Shown piece by piece: positions 15,543 to 22,643 of a stretch of 23,176 nt of DNA. Under the pieces are notes generated by a model. The model saw only the letters and a list, made by a program, of their open reading frames with translations, ran no database searches and was not told the origin of the DNA. Numbering within the stretch: the first letter of the stretch is position 1; the number at the start of each line of letters is the position of its first letter. The position numbers and the translations under genes were made by a program. Source of the DNA: CAAGNP01 sp045595965 (GTDB lineage: Bacteria; Bacteroidota; Bacteroidia; Bacteroidales; UBA932); the NCBI GenBank assembly GCA_045595965.1, contig JAZOBN010000003.1, positions 1-23,176 of the forward strand. The letters run 5' to 3'.

Positions 15543-17672
15543 TTAGAATCTCTGTGACAAAAGGTCCACGATGGTTGAAGCAGCCAAAGCTACTTTTGTA
15601 CCAGGACCGAAGATAGCGGCAGCACCGGCTTTGTAAAGTGCATCGTAGTCCTGTGCAGGGATTACACCACCACAAACTACAAGGATGTCTTCACGGCCAA
15701 GTTTTGCAAGCTCTGCTACGATCTGAGGTACAAGTGTCAAGTGACCTGCAGCAAGTGAAGATACACCCACTACGTGAACGTCGTTCTCAACAGCCTGTTT
15801 AGCAGCCTCTTCTGGAGTCTGGAATAGAGGACCCATATCCACGTCGAAACCACAGTCTGCATAACCGGTAGCAACAACTTTAGCACCACGGTCGTGACCG
15901 TCCTGACCAAGTTTTGCAATCATGATACGAGGTTGACGACCCTCTTTCTTAGCGAATTCAGCAACTTTAGCTTTTGCTTGTTCAAATTCTGAATCGTTCT
16001 TCACTTCTGATGAGTAAACACCTGTATTCATACGGATAACTGCTTTATATCTGCCAACTACAGCTTCGCAAGCGTCAGAGATTTCACCAAGGGTAGCTCT
16101 GTTCTTAGCAGCCTCAACTGCAAGTTCAAGAAGGTTACCGGTCTTGGTTTCCACTGCGTGAGTGATAGCTGCAAGACACTCTTTAACTTTTTCATTATCG
16201 CGGTTTGCGCGAAGTTCCTGAAGTCTCTTAACCTGAGATTCACGAACTTTGGTATTGTCAACTGCAAGGATCTCGATAGGATCTTCTTTTTCAAGTCTGT
16301 ACTCGTTAAGACCGATGATCTTTTCAAGACCAGAGTCGATACGGGCCTGTTTACGGGCAGCAGCCTCTTCGATACGAAGTTTAGGAATACCTGTTTCGAT
16401 AGCTTTTGCCATACCACCAAGTTCCTCAACCTCCTGGATAAGTTTCCAAGCCTTGTCAGCAAGTTCTTTGGTAAGGGTCTCTACATAGTATGAACCTGCC
16501 CATGGGTCGATACCACGGCATACGTTGGTCTCTTCCTGGATGTAGATCTGGGTATTACGTGCGATACGAGCTGAGAAGTCTGTAGGAAGTGCGATAGCTT
16601 CGTCAAGAGCGTTGGTGTGAAGTGATTGAGTGTGACCAAGAGCAGCACCCATAGCTTCGATACAAGTTCTTGCTACGTTGTTGAAAGGATCCTGTTCTGT
16701 CAAAGACCAGCCTGAAGTTTGACAGTGTGTTCTCAATGATAGAGATTTAGGGTTCTTAGGATTGAACTGTTTTACAAGTTTTGCCCAGATCATACGTGCA
16801 GCACGCATCTTTGCAATCTCCATAAAGTGGTTCATACCGATAGCCCAGAAGAATGATAGACGAGGAGCGAAAGCATCTACGTCGATACCAGCCTTCACAC
16901 CTGTTCTCAAGTACTCAAGACCGTCAGCCAAAGTGTAAGCCATCTCGATATCGTTGGTTGCACCAGCTTCCTGCATGTGGTAACCAGAGATAGAGATAGA
17001 GTTGAACTTAGGCATATATTTAGAAGTATAAGCGAAGATATCGCCGATAATTCTCATTGAGAACTCAGGTGGATAGATGTATGTGTTACGAACCATGAAC
17101 TCTTTCAAGATGTCATTCTGGATAGTACCAGCCATCTCTTCAAGTTTTGCACCTTGTTCAAGACCTGCCACGATATAGAAAGCCATAACAGGAAGAACGG
17201 CACCGTTCATAGTCATAGAAACAGACATTTTGTTTAGAGGAATCTGGTCGAAAAGAACCTTCATATCCTCAACGCTACAGATGCTCACACCTGCTTTACC
17301 TACGTCACCGACAACTCTTGGGTGGTCAGCGTCGTATCCACGGTGTGTAGCCAAGTCAAATGCTACAGAAAGACCTTTCTGACCTGCAGCCAGGTTTCTG
17401 CGATAGAAAGCATTCGATTCTTCTGCAGTAGAGAAACCTGCATACTGACGTACTGTCCAAGGTTTCTGTACATACATTGTACTATAAGGTCCACGTAGGA
17501 ATGGAGCCACACCTGCTGCATAATTCAGATGCTCCATACCATTTAGGTCCTCAGCAGTGTAGATCCCTTTAACTTCGATTTGCTCAGGGGTCTTCCAAGT
17601 TTCCTGTGCAGGAGCCTCGGCTTTACAAGCAGCTGCTCCGCAATATTTGATATCTTTAAAATTAGGACGCAT
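15543..17672 (-). CDS. mutB: Methylmalonyl-CoA mutase, large (catalytic, B12-binding) subunit
   Basis: With MutA it interconverts succinyl-CoA and (R)-methylmalonyl-CoA by an adenosylcobalamin radical mechanism; in Bacteroidales this feeds propionate formation. The 709-aa protein has the TIM-barrel catalytic domain (about 30-560: SVAFDLATHRGYDADHPRV, SVSMTMNGAVLPV, RTHCQTSGWSLTEQDP, DPWAGSYYVE). A C-terminal cobalamin-binding domain (about 575-709) carries DGHDRGAKV, whose His is the lower axial cobalt ligand, then GVSSLAAGH and VCGGVIP. It starts 24 bp after mutA and is the second gene of a two-gene operon. Epimerase, MeaB chaperone and decarboxylase genes are not in the window. Confidence 0.97.
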   Translation of the reverse strand: MRPNFKDIKYCGAAACKAEAPAQETWKTPEQIEVKGIYTAEDLNGMEHLNYAAGVAPFLRGPYSTMYVQKPWTVRQYAGFSTAEESNAFYRRNLAAGQKGLSVAFDLATHRGYDADHPRVVGDVGKAGVSICSVEDMKVLFDQIPLNKMSVSMTMNGAVLPVMAFYIVAGLEQGAKLEEMAGTIQNDILKEFMVRNTYIYPPEFSMRIIGDIFAYTSKYMPKFNSISISGYHMQEAGATNDIEMAYTLADGLEYLRTGVKAGIDVDAFAPRLSFFWAIGMNHFMEIAKMRAARMIWAKLVKQFNPKNPKSLSLRTHCQTSGWSLTEQDPFNNVARTCIEAMGAALGHTQSLHTNALDEAIALPTDFSARIARNTQIYIQEETNVCRGIDPWAGSYYVETLTKELADKAWKLIQEVEELGGMAKAIETGIPKLRIEEAAARKQARIDSGLEKIIGLNEYRLEKEDPIEILAVDNTKVRESQVKRLQELRANRDNEKVKECLAAITHAVETKTGNLLELAVEAAKNRATLGEISDACEAVVGRYKAVIRMNTGVYSSEVKNDSEFEQAKAKVAEFAKKEGRQPRIMIAKLGQDGHDRGAKVVATGYADCGFDVDMGPLFQTPEEAAKQAVENDVHVVGVSSLAAGHLTLVPQIVAELAKLGREDILVVCGGVIPAQDYDALYKAGAAAIFGPGTKVALAASTIVDLLSQRF

Positions 17673-17696
17673 ATTAATTATTTTTTCAGGTGATTA

Positions 17697-19616
17697 TTAA
17701 AGTGCTTTAATTCCAAGTTTAGCCTGGTAATCTTTCAAAGTTTCAAGAACGTTGCTCTTCACATTGATGAAGTTCTTGATACCTTTTGCTTCAAGTTCTG
17801 CCTGGCAAGCAGGGGCACCAGCTACTACTACGATAGCTTTGTCACCGATAAGTTCAGCGATCTGAGGAACAGCTTCTGCATATTCTTCATCTGAAGAACA
17901 AGCTACTACGATGTCAGCATTTGCTTCAAGAGCTGCTTTAACACCCTCTTCTACACTTGCAAAACGGTTGTTGTCAACCACTTTGATACCTGCAGTTGCG
18001 AAGAAGTTGCATGAGAACTGAGCTCTTGCGCGGCACATTGCCAAGTTTCCGAAAGTAAGCATAAACGCCATAGGTTGTTTTTCGCTTCTGTCGGTAGCAA
18101 GACGCATTGCTTCGAATGCCTGTGCTCCGCGGTATGGTTTCAAAGGTTCAGCCATAAGTTCGCATGAGCAAGGGGTATTTTCAACCTTCATCCCCATATA
18201 TGTAGGAACGTCTCTTGAAACGATATCTTTAGAGATGCAATCTTCTGCCTTCTCAAGGAAGTTAGGATACTGGTTAGAACCAAGAAGAACCTCTTTGCGC
18301 ATTGCAAGATTCTGATCTTTCTTAGCAGCAACAGCCTTGATTTCTGATTGGATGAATCCCTCTTTGAATTTGGCAACATAACCGCCACCCTCTTCAACAT
18401 TGCAGAACAGTGCCCATGCAGAGTTTGCAAGAGAGTTGGTCAAGTTTTCAATATAGTATGAACCTGCAGCAGGGTCAACCACTTTGTTGAAGTGTGATTC
18501 TTCTTTCAAAATGCTTTGAACATTGCGTGCAATACGGTTAGAGAAATCTGAAGGAACCTTGAATGAGTAGTCAAATGGAAGAACTTCAAGATAATCAACA
18601 CCTGCTATTGAAGCACTCATAGCTTCGGTGGTAACTCTCAACATATTTACATAAGCATCGTAAACAGTCTGGTTCCATTCGCTGGTAGTTGCACGGATCT
18701 CCATTTTTTTAGCACATTCTGAATCGGTGCCGTATGCATCAACCACATTAGCCCACAACATGCGAGCTGCGCGGAATTTTGCAATTTCCATGAAATATGA
18801 ACTTCCTACTGAGAAGCAGAAGGTCATCTTCTTAGCAACATCTTTAACATCAAGACCAAGTTCAGTCAAACGTGAAAGATACTCGCTACCTTGTGCAAGG
18901 GCAAATGCAAGTTCTTGAGTAGAGGTAGCACCGCAACCGTTGAATGTAGTAGCATCCACTGCGATAACTTTGACTCTCTTATAGTCAGCTGCTGCCTTGA
19001 CAGCCTCTGCCAACATTTCGAAAGCTTTATCTTCGCAGAAGTAGCCTTTGGTTGTGAGCATAAGGATAGGGTTGAAATCGAAAGTAGCTTTCACTGCATC
19101 TTTATCAACACCTTTAGAGTCTGCGTAAGCCAAGAAGTTTTTAAGAGACTCAACTGATTTTACACAACTTTCCTGGAAGCTTACAGGAACTTTTGCAAGA
19201 TCGATTCCGTTCAAAAGAACTTCATAATCTGCCACAGTCTGAACTTTAGAGCCTTCCATATAGAAACCTACAGACTCAACACCTTTTGAAAGGAGTTCTT
19301 TTGCTTCAGCATTTGCTTTAGCGAAATCGCTGGTGCAGCAACATACACTGTGGTGGATGAACCAATCATTGTTTTGTTTGGTACCTCTGACATAAGGGAA
19401 TGCTCCAGGGTTTGTACCTACGTGAGGAAGCTCTGCAAGATTCTCTGCACGGTAGTATGGACGAACGCTGAAACCCTCTTGTGTTTTCCACACGAGTTTT
19501 TTCTCGTATGCGGCACGTGCTGACTCAAGGTCAACACATTTAAGGTCTTTTAGAATCACCTCTTCCCATTTTTCTGTTGGGACCGCTGGAAATTCAGTAA
19601 AAAGTTTTTCTGCCAT
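17697..19616 (-). CDS. mutA: Methylmalonyl-CoA mutase, small subunit
   Basis: MutA is the non-catalytic partner of MutB in the alpha-beta heterodimer. The 639-aa protein follows the mutase TIM-barrel plan (VRGTKQNNDW, SVGSSYFMEIAKFRAARMLWAN, TTSEWNQTVYD, DPAAGSYYIENLT). Its C-terminal flavodoxin-like domain lacks the DxHxxG cobalamin motif, as expected for the small subunit. Length is normal. It is the first gene of the operon, behind an exact -7 box. Confidence 0.95.
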   Translation of the reverse strand: MAEKLFTEFPAVPTEKWEEVILKDLKCVDLESARAAYEKKLVWKTQEGFSVRPYYRAENLAELPHVGTNPGAFPYVRGTKQNNDWFIHHSVCCCTSDFAKANAEAKELLSKGVESVGFYMEGSKVQTVADYEVLLNGIDLAKVPVSFQESCVKSVESLKNFLAYADSKGVDKDAVKATFDFNPILMLTTKGYFCEDKAFEMLAEAVKAAADYKRVKVIAVDATTFNGCGATSTQELAFALAQGSEYLSRLTELGLDVKDVAKKMTFCFSVGSSYFMEIAKFRAARMLWANVVDAYGTDSECAKKMEIRATTSEWNQTVYDAYVNMLRVTTEAMSASIAGVDYLEVLPFDYSFKVPSDFSNRIARNVQSILKEESHFNKVVDPAAGSYYIENLTNSLANSAWALFCNVEEGGGYVAKFKEGFIQSEIKAVAAKKDQNLAMRKEVLLGSNQYPNFLEKAEDCISKDIVSRDVPTYMGMKVENTPCSCELMAEPLKPYRGAQAFEAMRLATDRSEKQPMAFMLTFGNLAMCRARAQFSCNFFATAGIKVVDNNRFASVEEGVKAALEANADIVVACSSDEEYAEAVPQIAELIGDKAIVVVAGAPACQAELEAKGIKNFINVKSNVLETLKDYQAKLGIKAL

Positions 19617-19658
19617 ATTTTTATGATTATTTATAATGAGTGTGTTTCTTTAATCACG

Positions 19659-19666
19659 CAAAGATA
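19659..19666 (-). promoter_or_regulatory. -7 box for the mutA-mutB operon
   Basis: On the minus strand this reads TATCTTTG, an exact TAnnTTTG match, 42 nt before the mutA start. The leader is about 35 nt, too short for a cobalamin riboswitch, so no riboswitch control is seen. Confidence 0.6.
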
Positions 19667-19700
19667 ACATTTTTATGTATTAAGTATTAAAAAATATAAG

Positions 19701-19708
19701 TACTTTTG
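19701..19708 (+). promoter_or_regulatory. -7 box for the serine hydrolase gene
   Basis: TACTTTTG exactly matches TAnnTTTG, 18 nt before the ATG at 19727, in an AT-rich stretch divergent from mutA. No clear -33 TTG is present. Confidence 0.55.
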
Positions 19709-19726
19709 GGTTATAAAATCTATTTT

Positions 19727-20842
19727 ATGAGAAAACTGTTTTTATATCTGATGTGCAGCATGACAATCTTCAGCTGCAATACTATTGACAAAGAGTTGAT
19801 GGATCTTCAACCGATAATGGAAGAGCACGGTGTAACAGGGATTCAGGCAGTATATGCCGTAGAGAAACCCCTCTCTGGAAATTTCTCCGAGAACTATTTC
19901 ATATATGGCGATGGTATTGCCGATACTACTGTTTTCCAGGCTGCATCATTGAGCAAAGTTCTGTTCTCTTATGTTGCCATGAGACTCTACGATGAGGGTA
20001 TTTTCGACCTTGACACCCCACTAATGGAGTACTACGACAATGGGAGGTTTGCCCCTGGACAAGATAGTATCTATGCCAGAATGCTCACTGCAAGACATGT
20101 CCTCTCCCATAGGACCGGATTGAAAAACTGGGCAGCCTCACCCTCTTCAGATGGGTGGCCGACAAGCACAATTACCTTCAGGAAAAAGCCGTATCAGGAG
20201 AGTGACAGCACAGGGATGTTTACCTATTCAGGCGAGGGCTTTGCATACTTGCAGCACACTTTGGAACACCTGACTGGAAAGACATTGAATGAACTTGCGG
20301 CAGAATATGTTTTTGAACCCTTCGGAATGCCTGATTCATGGTACGGATGGAGGGATTCATTTGAGAATCAGGTAACTGTCGGGCATAAAGAGGATGGTAT
20401 CCCTGTCAGCATCATGAGATATCCCAGGGCAAACAGCGGTTACACCCTTATGACATGCGCTGCCGATTATGTAAAATTCCTTGAGCAGTTATCTCATGGA
20501 GGAGAACTTAAAGAGGAGACATTCGAAGAGATGATAACCCCTCAATTTGAAAACGAAGAGGATGGCAAAAGGATATATGAGGATCTCCCTATCAGTTGGG
20601 GACTTGGTGTAGGACTTACAGATGACGGAGCTCTATGGCACTGGGGGGACAACGGCACATTCAAGAGTTTCTTTGTCATATACCCTGGAAAACAGGCTCG
20701 GATCATGCACTACGTAAGCAACACCAGAAACGGTCTGAAGATTCTTCCACAAATGCTGGAAAATTTCTTCCCCACTTGTGAAGAGCACCGTGAACATGAC
20801 ATCCTTAAAGTTCCATATTGGATTGAGTGTCACTACAGATAA
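19727..20842 (+). CDS. Class C beta-lactamase-family serine hydrolase, lipoprotein
   Basis: This 371-aa protein belongs to the beta-lactamase/PBP4*/esterase superfamily (Pfam Beta-lactamase). It starts with a lipoprotein signal (MRKLFLYLMCSMTIFSC, probable acylated Cys17), so it is anchored to a membrane facing the periplasm or outside. The nucleophile motif SxxK is S74-L-S-K77 in FQAASLSKVLFSY. A tyrosine motif appears as YSGEGF and the third motif as HWGDNG. Such proteins are mostly peptidases or esterases; the substrate here is unknown, and beta-lactam resistance should not be assumed. I chose ATG 19727 over an upstream TTG because it gives a clean signal peptide and leaves the promoter box outside the gene. 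It converges on hpf across a terminator. Confidence 0.88.
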   Translation: MRKLFLYLMCSMTIFSCNTIDKELMDLQPIMEEHGVTGIQAVYAVEKPLSGNFSENYFIYGDGIADTTVFQAASLSKVLFSYVAMRLYDEGIFDLDTPLMEYYDNGRFAPGQDSIYARMLTARHVLSHRTGLKNWAASPSSDGWPTSTITFRKKPYQESDSTGMFTYSGEGFAYLQHTLEHLTGKTLNELAAEYVFEPFGMPDSWYGWRDSFENQVTVGHKEDGIPVSIMRYPRANSGYTLMTCAADYVKFLEQLSHGGELKEETFEEMITPQFENEEDGKRIYEDLPISWGLGVGLTDDGALWHWGDNGTFKSFFVIYPGKQARIMHYVSNTRNGLKILPQMLENFFPTCEEHREHDILKVPYWIECHYR

Positions 20843-20843
20843 C

Positions 20844-20873
20844 AAGAAGGGAGGCCGGTCAGCCTCCCTTCTT
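20844..20873. terminator. Terminator between the serine hydrolase and hpf genes
   Basis: AAGAAGGGAGGC/GCCTCCCTTCTT form a perfect 12-bp stem around a 6-nt loop, 1 nt after the plus-strand stop and 4 nt from the hpf stop. It is GC-rich and T-rich on its plus-strand exit (CTTCTTTCTATTT), so it works best for the plus-strand gene. It may also serve hpf from the other side. Confidence 0.8.
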
Positions 20874-20877
20874 CTTT

Positions 20878-21168
20878 CTATTTGTTGAATCGTTTTTCTT
20901 TAGTTTTGACAAGCATGTCTTTCAATAGGTCAGCGCAATCATTGACTGCGTCTTCAAATGTTGGTGCTGTACGCTCTACAATCAAATCGTCTCCGGGAAC
21001 AGCCAGCCTGACTTTTACTGTCTTACCATGGTCAGGCTCTACGGAGAGTGCCACATCCACTTTGATGATGTTGTCGAAGAATTTTGACAATTTACCGAGC
21101 TTCTTGTCGATAAAATCGAGAAGCTTCTGGTCTGCATCAAATTTGAGTGATTGAACTCTGATTTCCAT
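20878..21168 (-). CDS. hpf: Ribosome hibernation-promoting factor, short form
   Basis: Short HPF/RaiA proteins sit in the mRNA channel of the 30S subunit and idle ribosomes in slow growth. The 96-aa protein has the family fold (MEIRVQSLKFDADQKLLDFIDKKL; LSVEPDHGKTVKVRLAVPG; TFEDAVNDCADLLKDMLVKTKEKR) and no C-terminal dimerization domain. Its start is 1 nt beyond the xerC stop, so the two genes form an operon. A GGAGGT sequence precedes the start, rare in this genome region. Confidence 0.92.
   Translation of the reverse strand: MEIRVQSLKFDADQKLLDFIDKKLGKLSKFFDNIIKVDVALSVEPDHGKTVKVRLAVPGDDLIVERTAPTFEDAVNDCADLLKDMLVKTKEKRFNK
21073..21077 (-). other. No separate element: hpf coding sequence
   Basis: This short stretch lies within hpf and has no function of its own that I can support; the Shine-Dalgarno-like sequence of hpf is at 21173-21177, listed separately. 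Confidence 0.05.
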
Positions 21169-21169
21169 A

Positions 21170-22111
21170 TTACCTCCGTTTTTTTGCTCTTGGATGAGCG
21201 GTTAAAAATGTGTTTTTGAGTTGCTCAAAGGATGTATGGGTATAGACCTGTGTAGCAGCCAGAGACGAATGACCCAACAACTCTTTGATACTATTAAGAT
21301 TCGCTCCGTTGTTCAGCAGATGTGTAGCTATTGAGTGTCTCAGAACGTGTGGGGACTTTCTGCCAGAAAAACCATCCACACCACTCAACTCCTCCTTCAC
21401 CACTTTATCCACAAAAACCGGATAGATCGGTCTCCCTTTGTCGGTCACAAAAAACAAACCTCCTACCCCATCCGGAAACTCATCCTTAATTCTTCTCAAA
21501 TATAATAAAATTTCCTGACAAACGGAAACAGGGAGGGGAATTTCTCTCAATTTATCCCCTTTTCCTACCACTCTCACCACTTTTCTCCCTAAATCAAAAT
21601 CTTCCTGCCTCAACCCTATCGCCTCCGACCGGCGCATCCCTGTTGAATACAGAACGAGTATCAGAAGCCAATTGCGGTATTGGTGAAAGTCCATTGAGTC
21701 CTTTACCTCTTCCCTATTCCTCTCTTCAATATATTGTTCAAGGGAGATTTCTGTATAAAAAACAGGCAGTTTCTTATCCTCTTTCGGTCTGTGTACCTTT
21801 TTCGCCGGATTTGATTCCAAAACCCCAATTTTCACAAGATAATTGCAATAACTGCTTATCGCTGAGAGTTTCAGATTCATAGTCCTGGAACTTATATTTT
21901 CATTGAGCCCTTTGGCAACAAAACTTCTGATATGCAACGGGGTGAGCAACTTGACAAGAAACTCATCACCACACTCATCTTCCCAGTTCTCATCAAGAAG
22001 AGAGGCATAAAACTCCCTTACCGCCTCTGAATAAAGAGTTTCAGTACGGTCAGAGTAACGTTTCTGCACCCTCAGATATTCGAGAAATTTATTTATTACA
22101 TTCATTTTCAT
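21170..22111 (-). CDS. xerC: Tyrosine recombinase XerC
   Basis: Xer recombinases resolve chromosome dimers at dif near the terminus. The 313-aa protein has an N-terminal SAM-like DNA-binding domain (about 1-105) and the catalytic domain with all expected residues: Arg in STGMRRSEAIGLR, Lys in VVGKGDKLREIPL, HVLRH, GHSS and the nucleophile Tyr in ATQVYTH. The size and lack of neighbours from a mobile element favour a housekeeping Xer over a phage integrase. ATG 22111 is used; ATG 22105 is an equally good start. It is divergent from rpsU and followed directly by hpf. Confidence 0.9.
   Translation of the reverse strand: MKMNVINKFLEYLRVQKRYSDRTETLYSEAVREFYASLLDENWEDECGDEFLVKLLTPLHIRSFVAKGLNENISSRTMNLKLSAISSYCNYLVKIGVLESNPAKKVHRPKEDKKLPVFYTEISLEQYIEERNREEVKDSMDFHQYRNWLLILVLYSTGMRRSEAIGLRQEDFDLGRKVVRVVGKGDKLREIPLPVSVCQEILLYLRRIKDEFPDGVGGLFFVTDKGRPIYPVFVDKVVKEELSGVDGFSGRKSPHVLRHSIATHLLNNGANLNSIKELLGHSSLAATQVYTHTSFEQLKNTFLTAHPRAKKRR
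21172..21177 (-). promoter_or_regulatory. hpf: Shine-Dalgarno-like site of hpf within the xerC stop
   Basis: On the minus strand GGAGGT ends at the T of the xerC stop codon; GGAGG is 4 nt from the hpf ATG, closer than the usual 5-9 nt. Nearly all other starts in the window lack such a site. It may couple hpf to xerC translation, or be chance from the codons CGG AGG TAA. Confidence 0.4.
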
Positions 22112-22118
22112 CCTACTA

Positions 22119-22148
22119 TTGCAAATTTACAAAAAATATCTACCTTTG
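22119..22148 (+). promoter_or_regulatory. rpsU: rpsU promoter (TTG-N19-TACCTTTG)
   Basis: TTG (22119-22121), a 19-nt spacer and TACCTTTG (22141-22148) match the full Bacteroidota housekeeping promoter. The predicted start is near 22154, giving a leader of about 25 nt that contains the Shine-Dalgarno site. Confidence 0.8.
22122..22129 (-). promoter_or_regulatory. xerC: -7 box for xerC-hpf
   Basis: On the minus strand this reads TAAATTTG, an exact TAnnTTTG match. It lies 10 nt before the start at 22111, or 16 nt before the alternative start at 22105, so the leader is very short. It directly abuts the -33 TTG of the divergent rpsU promoter. Confidence 0.55.
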
Positions 22149-22162
22149 CAGTCCTAAATAAA

Positions 22163-22173
22163 AAGGAGGTGAT
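22163..22173 (+). promoter_or_regulatory. rpsU: Strong Shine-Dalgarno site of rpsU
   Basis: AAGGAGGTGAT is fully complementary to the 3' end of 16S rRNA and sits 6 nt before the ATG. Most starts in this window have no such site. In Bacteroidota bS21 helps hide the anti-Shine-Dalgarno sequence, and rpsU keeps a strong site so that bS21-free ribosomes translate it. Autoregulation here is inferred from that known case. Confidence 0.9.
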
Positions 22174-22179
22174 AAAAGT

Positions 22180-22371
22180 ATGATTATAGTTCCTATCAAA
22201 GAAGGCGAAAACATTGAAAAAGCGCTAAAGAAATTTAAACGTAAATTCGAAAAAACCGGTATTGTTCGCGAACTTCGCAGCAGAAAAACATTTGAAAAGC
22301 CTTCTGTGAAAAGAAGAGACGAGATCAAAAAAGCGATCTACGTACAACACCTACAGATCAAAGAGGACTAA
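22180..22371 (+). CDS. rpsU: 30S ribosomal protein bS21
   Basis: bS21 binds the platform of the small ribosomal subunit near the 16S 3' end. The 63-aa, very basic protein has the family sequence (MIIVPIKEGENIEKALKKF, then KFEKTG and ELRSRKTFEKPSVKRR). Length is normal for Bacteroidota. It stands alone between a full promoter and a strong terminator and has the best Shine-Dalgarno site in the window, consistent with bS21 feedback on its own translation. Confidence 0.97.
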   Translation: MIIVPIKEGENIEKALKKFKRKFEKTGIVRELRSRKTFEKPSVKRRDEIKKAIYVQHLQIKED

Positions 22372-22389
22372 TTACAACTCTTAAGATAC

Positions 22390-22422
22390 AAAGAGGCTGG
22401 CTAAAAAGTCAGTCTCTTTTTT
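22390..22422 (+). terminator. Terminator of rpsU
   Basis: AAAGAGGCTGGCT/AGTCAGTCTCTTT form a 13-bp stem with two G-T wobbles and an AAAA loop, and the T-run continues to 22422. It begins 18 nt after the rpsU stop. Confidence 0.88.
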
Positions 22423-22491
22423 GTATTGGTTTCGCTTTTCGCACTTTCCCGGCTCGAATAAGACTTTCTGTACTTCTTCCTGCGTAGCATC

Positions 22492-22608
22492 TGTCACGAC
22501 GCATAGTTTTCCTGGGGATTTTCTTGCGTCGTGGCATTAAAACGGTGTTTTACGGCGAAATTGTGTCATGACGCAGACTTTTCCCAGAGATTTTCTTGCG
22601 TCGTGGCA
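22492..22608. repeat. Two 45-bp hairpin-forming repeats, 72-bp period
   Basis: Unit 1 is 22492-22536 and unit 2 is 22564-22608; I count 39 of 45 identical bases. Each has 12-nt arms (TGTCACGACGCA or TGTCATGACGCA against TGCGTCGTGGCA) that fold back around a 21-nt loop. Between them, 22538-22552 holds a small palindrome (TAAAAC/GTTTTA). Outer flanks extend the inverted symmetry: CATCTG before unit 1 and CAGATG at the end of unit 2. A degenerate third unit may lie at 22462-22489. The stretch 22424-22643 holds no credible gene; it looks like REP-like or MITE-like DNA, function unknown. Confidence 0.8.
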
Positions 22609-22643
22609 GATGTGTGAAAGAAGAGGGCGACTAAATCATGATG

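Noticed and set aside
19617..19726. Cobalamin riboswitch upstream of the B12-dependent mutase genes
   Set aside because: The leader after the -7 box is only about 35 nt, far too short for a cobalamin riboswitch.
19727..20842. Antibiotic-resistance beta-lactamase
   Set aside because: The SxxK fold is shared by many esterases and peptidases, and the YSG and HWG motifs fit the general serine hydrolase group, so resistance is not supported.
21405..21413. Perfect DnaA box TTATCCACA
   Set aside because: A single copy within the xerC coding region, with no cluster or AT-rich unwinding region, so chance is likely.
22492..22608. CRISPR array
   Set aside because: Only two units, each differing in sequence, with internal long hairpins and no uniform spacers or cas genes.
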